Assembly: GCA_021846365.1 (NCBI GenBank)
Contig: JAJZXC010000007.1
Location: 1-32,857, forward strand
From: Bacillota bacterium
GTDB taxonomy: Bacteria > Bacillota > Sulfobacillia > Sulfobacillales > Sulfobacillaceae
Direction of reading: 5' to 3'
DNA length: 32,857 bases
This document shows, piece by piece, positions 15,357 to 23,871 of this stretch. Numbering within the stretch: position 1 is the stretch's first letter; every line of letters begins with the position of its first letter. The position numbers and the translations under genes are program-made. The notes under the pieces were generated by a model. The model saw only the letters and a list, made by a program, of their open reading frames with translations. It did not search any database and had not been told where the DNA came from.

Positions 15357-17978
15357 GTGACACAAGCAGAGACCCGTGATCTCTGGAAAGAGACCGTAGA
15401 CATTTTGTGGGAAGCTCTCGATCAGGCAGTGGGTTCCAACGAACACAACGCGATCGACGACTTTGTACCGCGATGGTTGGAACTGGGCACGGTTTGGCGT
15501 GACCAACCGCAGTCCTTCGATCCTGACGCGGTGGGTGAACTGGGGGTCGACTCCCCGCAAAGTTCCCGACTCATGGCCCGCTATTTCACCGAGCGACTTC
15601 GTCTGCAAAACCTGGCCGAAGACTTGGCCCGCATTCAAACCGTCGCCGACCGCCGCGGAGACACCACCAACCCGCCGCGCGGATCCTTTGAGGTGCTGGA
15701 TCGGCGGCTCAGCTGCGAACCCGCCCTGCACCCCGAGCAATTGGCTCCGGCGACGGTTGTGTTGACCTCCCACCCGACCGAAAGCACTCGCCGAACCGTT
15801 TTGCAGCATATGCGCAAACTGGCCGGTGTACTCAGTCAGCGTCCGCAAGGCGTCATTGCCGAAACCCTGTGGCGTCAAAGCGTCCACCGCATGGTCAACG
15901 TTATATGGCGTACCCCCAGTCTGCGCCCCAACCGGCCCACCGTGCTCGACGAAGTCGAACTCGGGCTGATGTACGTAACGACTACGCTGTTTGAAACCCT
16001 GCCCGACGTACTGAGCCATTTGAATCAGATGCTGGCCGCCCACCAGCTGCCCCCCGCACGCTGGACCATTGGCTCGTGGATTGGCGGCGACCGCGACGGC
16101 CACCCCTTCGTCGACGCCGAAGTCACCGCCTATACCTTTTCCCGGCAGCGCGAAGAGGCGTTCCGACTCTACCGCCAAAGTCTTGATGACCTCGAACGCA
16201 CGCTCAGTTCGGCCAGACGCTATCTGGCTCATCCGGAACTAGTCGAACACTGGCTGGGTTCGGCCGACGAGGAGCACCTGGGGGAGATCCGCCAGGAGCT
16301 GGCCAAGCGCTATCCTCTCGAACCCCTGCGCCAACTGGTCGGCCTGATGAAGGCTAAACTTGGCCTCAGCCAGCGTCGGCTCTCCGGGGGCTATCCTCAT
16401 GCGGATGCCTTTCGACAGGAAGTCGACGCGTTGGGGCGGCTGTGGGCCGAAGACCCCGCCCTGTGGCCTGACCAGCTTCACCTCCTGCTTCGCCAGATCG
16501 ACCTTTTCGGCTGGCATCTGATGGCGCTGGACCTGCGCCAGCACCGGCGCATCCACGAAGAAGCCATCGTGCAGTTGGTCGGCGAGGAATTCCGGGGACT
16601 GCAGGAGCGTCAACGATTGACTATCCTTGAAGACTTAATCCAGCATCCCCGCGCCTTGATTCCCGCCACCGCCGAAGTCCGGGATCTGAAGGAAACATTT
16701 TTGCTGGCTGCCTCCCAGCAGCGCCAGTGGGGCTCGGAGAGTTGTCCCCATTATTTGATATCCATGGCCCATGGAGCCAGCGACTTGCTCAGCGTGCTGG
16801 CGATCATGAAATCCGTCGACCCCCAGTTGTCCTTCGATCTGATTCCGGTGTTGGAAATGCTTGACGATTTAACCCGGGCTCCCCAGATTTTTTCAGATTT
16901 GCTGGCCTCGCCGTCATATCGTCGTCACTTGGAGTCCCGTAACCGCTATCAAGAGATTATGCTTGGCTTTTCGGACAGCACCAAGGACGCCGGCACCATG
17001 ACCGCGTCATGGGCCATTTTCCAGGCTCAGCGGAACTTGGCCCGGTGGGGTCAAAACCAAGACATTCAAATTGGATTCTTTCACGGACGAGGGGGTGCGC
17101 TCGGCCGCGGCGGCGGGCCGACTTCGTATGCCATCTTGGGCCAGCCCGCCGAAAGCGCCCAAGCTCCTCTGCGCATGACACACCAAGGCGAGGTGTTGTC
17201 CCAGAAATTTCTCCTGCCGGACATGGCCTGGCGCAGCCTGGAACTCATGTCCGAGGCGCAAGCCTCGGTTCAACTGTTTCCTCCCGTCGACCCGGGGCCG
17301 CGGGCTATCGACCTCATGAACCGGCTGGCCGTGACCGCACACCATACCTATCGCTCGTTCATCGATCATCCGCAGTTTTGGGACTACTTTCTGAGCGTCA
17401 CCCCGATTAGCGAGATGTCGGCACTTAACTGGGGATCTCGTCCATCCTGGCGTGAACAGTTCCGCTGGGAGGATCTGCGGGCCATCCCCTGGGTATTTTC
17501 CTGGAGTCAAAACCGCCTCCTGCTGCCGGGTTGGTACGGCGCTGGCACGGCACTGGCTCAAGTCACCCAAGCGGAAGATGATTTGGCCTTGGTGCGCGAC
17601 CTCTACCAAACCTGGCCCTTCATGACCACATTGTTGCACAATTTGGAACTGGCGTTGGTGAAGAGCAATCTGCGAGTGGGCGAAGCCTACCAACGCTTGT
17701 GCAAACCAGACCTGGTCGCTCGGTTTTGGCCGCTGATTGAAGGCGAGTACCAACGTCTGCACGACGCCGTCTTGCTGATTAGCGGGCACCGGACGCTGCT
17801 TTCCAACCAGCCCCGCTTGCGCCGCGCGGTCGACTGGAGAAATCCCCACGTCGACGTGTTGAATTACCTGCAGATCCACCTGCTGAGCCAGTACCGGAGT
17901 TCGGGCGATCCCGAGTGGCTGGAAGCTATCGCGCAAAGCATGGAGGGTATTGCCTTGGGCCTGCGCAATACGGGCTAA
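15357..17978 (+). CDS. ppc: Phosphoenolpyruvate carboxylase
   Basis: Converts phosphoenolpyruvate and bicarbonate to oxaloacetate, an anaplerotic CO2-fixing step feeding the TCA cycle. The 873 aa match the usual length of about 880-900. Conserved sites are visible: VLTSHPTESTRRTVLQHM with the catalytic His near residue 140, GSWIGGDRDGHPFV near 240, and the glycine loop FHGRGGALGRGGGPT near 575. The C-terminus ends LRNTG, the invariant end of the family. The first site reads TSHPTE where TAHPTE is common. The GTG start has TAGGAGG 7 bp upstream. It is monocistronic and divergent from the heat-shock operon. Large antisense ORFs (15252-16232 and 17007-18323, minus) are shadows. Confidence 0.97.
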   Translation: MTQAETRDLWKETVDILWEALDQAVGSNEHNAIDDFVPRWLELGTVWRDQPQSFDPDAVGELGVDSPQSSRLMARYFTERLRLQNLAEDLARIQTVADRRGDTTNPPRGSFEVLDRRLSCEPALHPEQLAPATVVLTSHPTESTRRTVLQHMRKLAGVLSQRPQGVIAETLWRQSVHRMVNVIWRTPSLRPNRPTVLDEVELGLMYVTTTLFETLPDVLSHLNQMLAAHQLPPARWTIGSWIGGDRDGHPFVDAEVTAYTFSRQREEAFRLYRQSLDDLERTLSSARRYLAHPELVEHWLGSADEEHLGEIRQELAKRYPLEPLRQLVGLMKAKLGLSQRRLSGGYPHADAFRQEVDALGRLWAEDPALWPDQLHLLLRQIDLFGWHLMALDLRQHRRIHEEAIVQLVGEEFRGLQERQRLTILEDLIQHPRALIPATAEVRDLKETFLLAASQQRQWGSESCPHYLISMAHGASDLLSVLAIMKSVDPQLSFDLIPVLEMLDDLTRAPQIFSDLLASPSYRRHLESRNRYQEIMLGFSDSTKDAGTMTASWAIFQAQRNLARWGQNQDIQIGFFHGRGGALGRGGGPTSYAILGQPAESAQAPLRMTHQGEVLSQKFLLPDMAWRSLELMSEAQASVQLFPPVDPGPRAIDLMNRLAVTAHHTYRSFIDHPQFWDYFLSVTPISEMSALNWGSRPSWREQFRWEDLRAIPWVFSWSQNRLLLPGWYGAGTALAQVTQAEDDLALVRDLYQTWPFMTTLLHNLELALVKSNLRVGEAYQRLCKPDLVARFWPLIEGEYQRLHDAVLLISGHRTLLSNQPRLRRAVDWRNPHVDVLNYLQIHLLSQYRSSGDPEWLEAIAQSMEGIALGLRNTG

Positions 17979-18240
17979 TATCGGTTCGGATGAGTGTATT
18001 TGATTTGACCGTAAGGCGGCCCTGAATTCCAAGATTCCTACCAAACTTGGTTTGGAGCTGTTGCGGCTATCGCGATGAAGCTGGCGTTCGAAGTTGGTTA
18101 CGCTACGGCGAAATTTGTCGTGACAGGGGCCGCCATCGCGTGCAAGTCGGCATAGGCCAGCGAACTCTGATCCCGGCCGAGGTGACCAAATCGAGGATTT
18201 TTGGCCTCTCATCTGGAGTCTTAAGGGAGAATGCATTGGC

Positions 18241-19045
18241 GTGTCTACGCTGACAATCAAAGCGGTTGTTATAGACCTGGATGGAACATTGCTGAGGACG
18301 GATAAGACGATCTCGCCGCGCAACCGCGGCGCGGTTCAACAGTGTAGATCGGCATTGATGTCGTGGTGGCGACCGCGCGTCCGCCGCTAGCAGCTCGGAG
18401 ATTTCTTCACGACATGCCGTGGCTCGACTACATGGTATATTACAACGGCGCGCTGGTGACGTGCAAATCCAAGCACGTCGAGCGCCATACGGCGCTTTGG
18501 CCAGAACTCAGCCGGCGCCTTACGGGCTTCATCCGTAACCAAAGCCCGACGTCATTCATCGCCTACGAAGTTCGAGACCGCTGGTACGCATCTTGCCCGC
18601 TTCCCGATTCGCATCGAACCGTTTTTGGACTGGGGCCTACGGATAGCACGCCCGAGGTCGTCGACCACACGTACGCTGCCACATTAGCGCCTACGAAGAT
18701 TTTAGCCGCGGACTACCATGGATGGCGCAACCTCCAGCAAGAATTTCGGCAGCTGGTGAATGTCGTAGCCACCGACGGCGGTGCGTTAGTGCAAATCATG
18801 CCCGCTTCGGCATCGAAGGAAGCGGCGGTCGAGTGGTCCTCAACGATCTCGGGCTACCGCGCGAACAGGTCATGGTCTTTGGCGATGACGTCAATGACTT
18901 GGGACTCTTTCGGCTGTGCGGGTTTCCCGTGGCCATGGCAAACGCCATCCCAGAAATCCGCGCGATGGCGTCCTATGTGACAGCATCCAACGATGACGAC
19001 GGGGTGGCCACGGCGATCGAGAAATTCGTGGCCATCGTCCGATGA
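18241..19045 (+). pseudogene. HAD-superfamily (Cof/type IIB) phosphatase, broken by two frameshifts
   Basis: Three frames together encode a full-length Cof-like phosphatase of about 268 aa. Frame 1 from the GTG at 18241 gives the nucleophile motif IKAVVIDLDGTLLRTD. It passes near 18350 into a second frame, VVVATARPPLAARR then YYNGALV, and near 18840 into a third, LGLPREQVMVFGDDVNDLGL, with the conserved GDDxND motif. Each break is repaired by adding one G to a GG run: TCGG to TCGGG restores CRSGIDVVV, and GAGTGG to GAGTGGG restores VEWVLNDLGLP. The rest of the protein is well preserved. A ribosome-binding site (GGGAGA) precedes the GTG. The gene is either very recently inactivated or intact with two sequencing errors. 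The interval 17979-18240 holds nothing I recognise. Confidence 0.8.
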
Positions 19046-19496
19046 TTTAGGCAATTATATAACGGAACGCATAAGCCCTGCGGATCTCTTGGACGATGAG
19101 CATATCGCCCAGCGGTCCATGCTGTTGATGATATGTCCAACCGGCGACGGGTGGGGATAAAGATATTTACGGCGGATGGCGAGAGTCTCATAACTGGTCA
19201 CCTGGCGGAGTGTGCGCCAAAAACCTATGCCCGAACCCGAAGGCCTTTGCTGGGACCGCAAGCCACCGGGACGAGGTGCTTTTTGGTCTCCAGAGAAACC
19301 CACCGCGCAAAAGCGCGTTGAGTCAGAGGCGTCGGAAAGCCCCCGGGCGCATGGTTGGCGACCGACCTACGCATGCGGAACAAGTTGGACGAACCCGGTG
19401 TCAAGTCCCCGAAGACCTTCCGGCGACTGGGCAGCTCCGCGCGCCGGAATGCGGACTGCTCCCAAAGCCCAAGAATGGATGGGGGTTGGGATCCCA

Positions 19497-19624
19497 CTAG
19501 GAGCCTGTCCATAAATTCAAACCCAAGCCACCCGCAACCACAACATATATGGATTTAAATTGAATATGAACCATAATGGTTGTAGTCTGTGTGTTCTCGG
19601 CGGAATAAATGGACGCCCTCCTAG
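19497..19624. mobile_element. MITE-like element with inverted ends and CTAG flanks
   Basis: CTAG at 19497-19500 and 19621-19624 flank a 120-bp segment. Its ends, GAGCCTGTCCATAAATT on the left and GAGGGCGTCCATTTATT on the minus strand of the right, agree at 12 of 17 positions, including a shared GTCCAT. An internal palindrome, AACCAT-A-ATGGTT, lies at about 19570-19582. No coding capacity. It abuts the 3' end of nagA and may supply its transcript end. The interval 19046-19496 has no gene I recognise. Confidence 0.5.
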
Positions 19625-19627
19625 GAT

Positions 19628-20800
19628 TTAGGCTTCCTCACACGCCTGGGTGGGAGGATTACCTCGGTGGTAAATCAGGCGGCCGGCGCGCAGGGTTTTG
19701 AGGATGGTCCGGTCAGCATCCAGCACCACCGCGTCGGCTCGACAACCGGGAGCCAAGCGGCCGCGGTCGTCCCAGCCGAAGCGTTCGGCGACCAAGGTCG
19801 AAAGCGAGTCAATGACGTCAGCTTCGTCCACGTTCCATTCCAGCAAATTGCGGTAGGCCTGGGCCAAGGTAAGCTTGCTGCCCGCCAGTGTACCCGATGG
19901 CAAGCGCACCGCACGTTCATCAACTTCTACCTCGAGCTCTCCCAGACGGTGGCGCCCAGGCCCCAGCCCCACCGCCGAAATACCATCGGTCACGGCTATC
20001 ACGCGTCCTTGCGCGGCTGACCACACCATGCCAACCACGGCCGGATGAAGATGAACCCCATCGGCGATCACTTCGACTCGGATGCGCGGGTCGGAAAGCG
20101 CCAGCCCGACCAGCCCGGGAGCACGGTGATGTAACGACGGCATGCCGTTAAACAGATGGGTTACCCCGTCGGCGCCGGCGTCGGCTCCACGCTGGGCGGC
20201 CTCAAAATCCGCGCCGCTATGCCCCATATTGACCCGGATTGCCGCGGCCGTCAGCCAGGCAATGGTTTCCAAGGCGCCAGGGCGTTCGGGAGCGACGGTA
20301 ACCAACCGGATGCGCCCCTGGGCGCGATCGATGAGCCGTTCCAGTTCTCCACGGTCAGCCGCACGAATCCACGCCGGCGGCTGGGCGCCCCGATGCTCGG
20401 GATCCAGGTACGGACCTTCGAGGTGAAGCCCCAGCAGTTCCGCCCCGCGCTCGCTAACATAGTCCCCGGCGGCTGTAACCGCCGCCAGCAACGCTTCCGG
20501 ACTGGCAGTCAAGGTCGTCGCCAAAAAACCGGTAACACCGTATTTGGCAAGTTCCGCGGCCATGGTGGCCAATCGCTGGTGGCTGCCGTCCATGGTATCG
20601 GCGCCGCCGGCGCCGTGAACGTGCTGGTCCAGAAATCCGGGCACGATCCATTGCCGCTCGACCGAAGCCCGGGGCCGCACGCCGTCGATAACCCCCTCAC
20701 GATTCCAAGTGATCTCCCCAGGTTGGAAGCGTCGTGCCCGACTGTCCCAAATATGTCCATTTATCCGCCTATCTATCGGTGTATCCATCCGTCTGTCCAT
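19628..20800 (-). CDS. nagA: N-acetylglucosamine-6-phosphate deacetylase
   Basis: An amidohydrolase-superfamily enzyme of 390 aa that removes acetate from GlcNAc-6-phosphate to give GlcN-6-phosphate, in cell-wall sugar recycling or use. Family motifs in order: GFLDQHVHGAGGADTMDG (metal-binding HxH), LHLEGPYLDPEHRGAQ (metal Glu), MGHSGADF and THLFNGMPSLHHR (metal His residues), DGVHLHP, and AVTDGISAVGLG with the catalytic Asp. The ATG at 20800 follows GGGGAG and overlaps the end of the kinase gene by 32 bp. Its first 15 residues (MDRRMDTPIDRRING) are encoded by a degenerate tetranucleotide repeat. It is the last gene of the aroF operon. No nagB is nearby. Confidence 0.95.
   Translation of the reverse strand: MDRRMDTPIDRRINGHIWDSRARRFQPGEITWNREGVIDGVRPRASVERQWIVPGFLDQHVHGAGGADTMDGSHQRLATMAAELAKYGVTGFLATTLTASPEALLAAVTAAGDYVSERGAELLGLHLEGPYLDPEHRGAQPPAWIRAADRGELERLIDRAQGRIRLVTVAPERPGALETIAWLTAAAIRVNMGHSGADFEAAQRGADAGADGVTHLFNGMPSLHHRAPGLVGLALSDPRIRVEVIADGVHLHPAVVGMVWSAAQGRVIAVTDGISAVGLGPGRHRLGELEVEVDERAVRLPSGTLAGSKLTLAQAYRNLLEWNVDEADVIDSLSTLVAERFGWDDRGRLAPGCRADAVVLDADRTILKTLRAGRLIYHRGNPPTQACEEA
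20752..20800 (-). repeat. Degenerate tetranucleotide repeat at the kinase/nagA junction
   Basis: On the minus strand the sequence from the nagA ATG reads as consecutive 4-mers: ATGG ACAG ACGG ATGG ATAC, then ACCG ATAG ATAG GCGG ATAA ATGG ACAT. Most fit AYRG or a close variant. The tract encodes both the last residues of the kinase (GDGQTDGYTDR) and, in another frame, the first residues of NagA. A unit gain or loss (4 bp) would shift both frames. Confidence 0.6.
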
Positions 20801-21710
20801 CCCCCGCTCTCCCCTCGTTGACCCACTTGCGGGCCAGCCGCACCGCCCCCTCGACTGGCGACAACCTTACTATCTCAAGTGCCGACCCCCGTCCGAGGCT
20901 CCACCATTCCCGCTCTAGGCGGGGCTTCAGCCACGGAGCCAGACCGCCCGCCAGGCCTGCTGGCCATCCCGGCCGCCACGCCAACCGATCCATTACCGAG
21001 GCCAGCCCCGCGACCAGGGTGCGGCATCCGTCGCCGACCAGACCTTGGGCCACAAAATCGGCGGCTGCCAACTCAATCACCTCGACGGCCAAATCCGCCA
21101 CCCGGCCGCGATCAAAATCGGGCGCGTACCAGTAGGCCAAGAGTTGGGCGGGCGTGGCCACTCCCCATTTCCGCGCAATTAAGGCGCTCAGTCCGGTTTC
21201 TGGTCCGATCCCCTCCCAATCCGCCAGACACGCACGCACCGCCTCCCGGCCGAGCCAAAATCCCGAGCCCTCATCACCCAGTTGCGAGCCATAACCCCCG
21301 GCCCGAACCGACCGCGTTCCGTCCTCACCATAGACCACAGAACCCGTTCCCACCACTGCCACCACACCCGGCGTCCCACCGGTGTGTGCCGCCCAGGCCA
21401 GGCGATAGTCACCCACCAGCCAAAACCGTTGGATTCCCATCCGCCGGAAAACCTCGCGCCAAGGGCCGCGCACTTCATCCCGGTCGGACCCGGCCAGCCC
21501 CACCACCATGCCCGAGACGTCAGCAGGGTGGATGTTCGCTTGCCGCCACACCTCCGCCACCGAAGCGTCGGCGAGTTGCCAGCCAACCGACAGCACGTTA
21601 CTGGCTCCCGCCTCGGCGCGATGAACGATTGTCCCCTGGGCATCCGCCACGGCCAGCCGGGTTGAAGTACCTCCGCCGTCCAAGCCGACATAATAGCCGC
21701 CGTCACTCAT
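20769..21710 (-). CDS. BadF/BadG-type ATPase, probable N-acetylglucosamine kinase
   Basis: A 313-aa sugar-kinase-fold protein of the BadF/BadG/BcrA/BcrD ATPase family, whose members near nagA are GlcNAc kinases. Motifs: the phosphate loop YYVGLDGGGTSTRLAVAD at the N-terminus, VVGLAGSDRDE near residue 68, VVAVVGTGSVVYG near residue 118 and QLGDEGSGFWLG near residue 145, the last typical of the GlcNAc-kinase group. It would make GlcNAc-6-phosphate, the substrate of the next gene, nagA. Its ATG shares one base with the aroA stop (TAATG), so translation is coupled to aroA. The C-terminal tail GDGQTDGYTDR lies in a tetranucleotide repeat and is probably not conserved. A murNAc or glucosamine kinase is a less likely alternative. 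Confidence 0.85.
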   Translation of the reverse strand: MSDGGYYVGLDGGGTSTRLAVADAQGTIVHRAEAGASNVLSVGWQLADASVAEVWRQANIHPADVSGMVVGLAGSDRDEVRGPWREVFRRMGIQRFWLVGDYRLAWAAHTGGTPGVVAVVGTGSVVYGEDGTRSVRAGGYGSQLGDEGSGFWLGREAVRACLADWEGIGPETGLSALIARKWGVATPAQLLAYWYAPDFDRGRVADLAVEVIELAAADFVAQGLVGDGCRTLVAGLASVMDRLAWRPGWPAGLAGGLAPWLKPRLEREWWSLGRGSALEIVRLSPVEGAVRLARKWVNEGRAGDGQTDGYTDR

Positions 21711-23020
21711 TACTCAGCCTTTTGCCGCAGGCTGTAAAACGTATCGAAAAATCCCGGGTAACTGATAGCCACCGAAGCCTGGCCCAAGAGTTCGGTCGCG
21801 CCCTGGGCCACCGACGAAGCCACCGCCAACATCATTGCAATGCGGTGATCACCATGCGCATCCACCATCGCCCCCTTGAGCGGGGACGGGCCGTAAATCC
21901 GAAACCCGTCACTGGTTTCCTCAATCGCGGCTCCCATGCGGGAAAGGCCCTCGACCGTGGCCCGAATGCGGTCGCTTTCCTTGACCCGCAGCTCTTCGGC
22001 GCCGGCAACGACGCTTTCGCCCTCAGCCTGGGTGCCTAACAAGGCCACCAGGGGCAATTCGTCAATCATGGCCGGGACTTGGTCGGCTTGCACCGCTACC
22101 GCTCTCAAACGCCCTCCCTGTACGGTGATGTCTCCCCACGGCTCGGGGTCCGACCCATGCTCAAGGTAGCCTACCTCAGCCCCCATCGATGCCAACAGGT
22201 GGTAAAAGCCGAGCCGTTCGGGATTGAGGCTGACGCCTTCCAATCTCACCCGCCCCTCGGGTCGGAGTGCGGCTAAGGCCGCCCAAAAGGCTGCCGAGGA
22301 AGGATCACCGGGCACGCGGACGTTGACCGTTCGAAGGGCCTCCGGATGCGGTTCAATCGTAATCCGCCTCCCCCGCCCCGCGGCCTCCGAGGCAAGGCTG
22401 GTTCCCATCGCCGTTAGCATCCGCTCCGTGTGATCCCGCGTGGGTATGGGCTCCTCAACCGTGACCGGGGCTTTTGCGTTCAGCGCCGCCAGCAACACAG
22501 CCGACTTAACTTGCGCTGACGCCATCTCCAGGGCAATCGTCCCCCCGGTGAGGCGGCTTCCGCGAACCGCCACCGGCGCCCGTCCGCCCCGCCTGGTCCA
22601 TAGCTCCGCCCCCAAATCGGTCAACGGGTCAGCCACCCGCGCCATCGGCCGCAAGCTTAATGATGCATCCCCAAAGAGCACGGTGAGCAAACCCGTCGGC
22701 GCTCCCGCCGCCAGGCCCATGGCCAAGCGCATGGTGGTACCGGAGTTAGCGCAGTCCACCGGCTGCAAAGGCTCTGACCAGGCCTGGCGTCCTCCCGGGC
22801 CCCTTAAGATAAGGCGCTCGGCGCTGCGTTCCACCACGCTCACTCCCCAGGCCTCAGCCAGTTGCAGGCTGGCCTTGGTATCCGCCGCTTCCAGCCAGCC
22901 CCACAGCTCGCTCTCGCCTCCGCTCAAGGCGGAAAACAAAATAGCCCGATGGGTGATCGATTTGTCCCCCGGAACCCGCACCCGACTGTCAACAGGCCGA
23001 TGCCACGGCGTCAGTTGCAT
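21710..23020 (-). CDS. aroA: 5-enolpyruvylshikimate-3-phosphate (EPSP) synthase
   Basis: The sixth shikimate-pathway step, joining shikimate-3-phosphate and phosphoenolpyruvate. It has 436 aa, the usual size. Conserved blocks: VPGDKSITHRAILFSAL near the N-terminus, DCANSGTTMRLAMGLAAG near residue 92, LRVKESDRIRATVEGLSRMG near residue 340, and DHRIAMMLAVAS near residue 390. The ATG at 23020 lies inside the end of tyrA (10-bp overlap), with AGGGGA upstream. It ends by overlapping the BadF-type kinase start by one base. It is the third gene of the tyrosine T-box operon. The long antisense ORF 20879-22039 (plus) is a shadow. Confidence 0.97.
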   Translation of the reverse strand: MQLTPWHRPVDSRVRVPGDKSITHRAILFSALSGGESELWGWLEAADTKASLQLAEAWGVSVVERSAERLILRGPGGRQAWSEPLQPVDCANSGTTMRLAMGLAAGAPTGLLTVLFGDASLSLRPMARVADPLTDLGAELWTRRGGRAPVAVRGSRLTGGTIALEMASAQVKSAVLLAALNAKAPVTVEEPIPTRDHTERMLTAMGTSLASEAAGRGRRITIEPHPEALRTVNVRVPGDPSSAAFWAALAALRPEGRVRLEGVSLNPERLGFYHLLASMGAEVGYLEHGSDPEPWGDITVQGGRLRAVAVQADQVPAMIDELPLVALLGTQAEGESVVAGAEELRVKESDRIRATVEGLSRMGAAIEETSDGFRIYGPSPLKGAMVDAHGDHRIAMMLAVASSVAQGATELLGQASVAISYPGFFDTFYSLRQKAE

Positions 23021-23871
23021 AGTTTTCCCCTTTCTGTGCGCGCCCGTATCGCCGGAGTCAGTTCGATATCGTCAAGCTTACGACCCTGACGCAGTGCGTC
23101 GAGCCAACTCTCGATCACCTGCCGGTAGGCTTCCAGGTCGGGAATCAGCGCATCGCGATTGGCCTGCACGATCTCGTTCCACAAACTCGGGTCCGAACTT
23201 CCTACCCGGCTGGTATCCATAAACCCTGGCCCGGCCATCTCCGGCCATGGGCCGAGGTCGCTTCCCGTCCGCTCGGCCACTACCAATAGCGCGGCCGACA
23301 CCACGTACGGCAAGTGACTGACCAGCCCGGTTACGCGGTCGTGGCTGGCGGCATCCATCGACACTTGACGCATGCGCCATGCCTCAAGCACCTCGTCGAT
23401 GACCGGCTTAGGCGGCTCGCCGTGGCCGGGCACCGGAATCACCGCACAAACGTGGCCGTCAAACAGATCGGCTCGGGAGGCCTCATATCCCGTCCGTTCC
23501 CGGCCAGCCATCGGATGCAAGCAAAGCGGCGTGAGATGACCAGGCAGGGCGGCGAGAACCGGAACGATGGGCAATTTGACGGAACTGACGTCAACCACGA
23601 CTTGCTCACGGCGGACGACCGCTGCCCATTCCGCTAACCATTCACCGACACGAGCCAAGGGTGGCGCCATGACTACCCAATCTACGGTGTCTGCCCATTG
23701 TTGCCACGCCGATTCTCGGTTTTGAATTACCCCGTCATGAAACGCCTGCTGCATCGTGCTTAGGTTCTGATCGTAACCTTTCACCGTAAACCCCGCGCGG
23801 CAGAACGCCTTAGCCGCCGATCCCCCGATTAAGCCCAGTCCAATCACGCCAACAGATGGACGGGGGCACAT
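23011..23871 (-). CDS. tyrA: Prephenate (or arogenate) dehydrogenase
   Basis: Oxidative decarboxylation of prephenate to 4-hydroxyphenylpyruvate, the committed tyrosine step. The NAD-binding loop GVIGLGLIGGSAAKAF is at the N-terminus, VVDVSSVKLPIV near residue 95, and the catalytic HPMAGRERTGYEAS segment near residue 119, followed by the helical dimerisation domain. The ORF track begins at 24051, but its first 60 residues are low-complexity antisense of aroF. The ATG at 23871 overlaps the aroF stop by one base (TGATG), giving 286 aa, normal for a monofunctional TyrA. No C-terminal ACT domain is present, so feedback control may be left to AroF and the T-box. Prephenate versus arogenate preference cannot be read. 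Confidence 0.95.
   Translation of the reverse strand: MCPRPSVGVIGLGLIGGSAAKAFCRAGFTVKGYDQNLSTMQQAFHDGVIQNRESAWQQWADTVDWVVMAPPLARVGEWLAEWAAVVRREQVVVDVSSVKLPIVPVLAALPGHLTPLCLHPMAGRERTGYEASRADLFDGHVCAVIPVPGHGEPPKPVIDEVLEAWRMRQVSMDAASHDRVTGLVSHLPYVVSAALLVVAERTGSDLGPWPEMAGPGFMDTSRVGSSDPSLWNEIVQANRDALIPDLEAYRQVIESWLDALRQGRKLDDIELTPAIRARTERGKLCN

Noticed and set aside
15252-16232. 326-aa minus-strand ORF
   Set aside because: Shadow of ppc; the sense frame has all PEP carboxylase motifs.
17007-18323. 438-aa minus-strand ORF
   Set aside because: Antisense to the C-terminal half of ppc and the HAD pseudogene; no protein family features.
20879-22039. 386-aa plus-strand ORF rich in Pro/Arg/His
   Set aside because: Composition is that of an antisense frame of the kinase and aroA genes.
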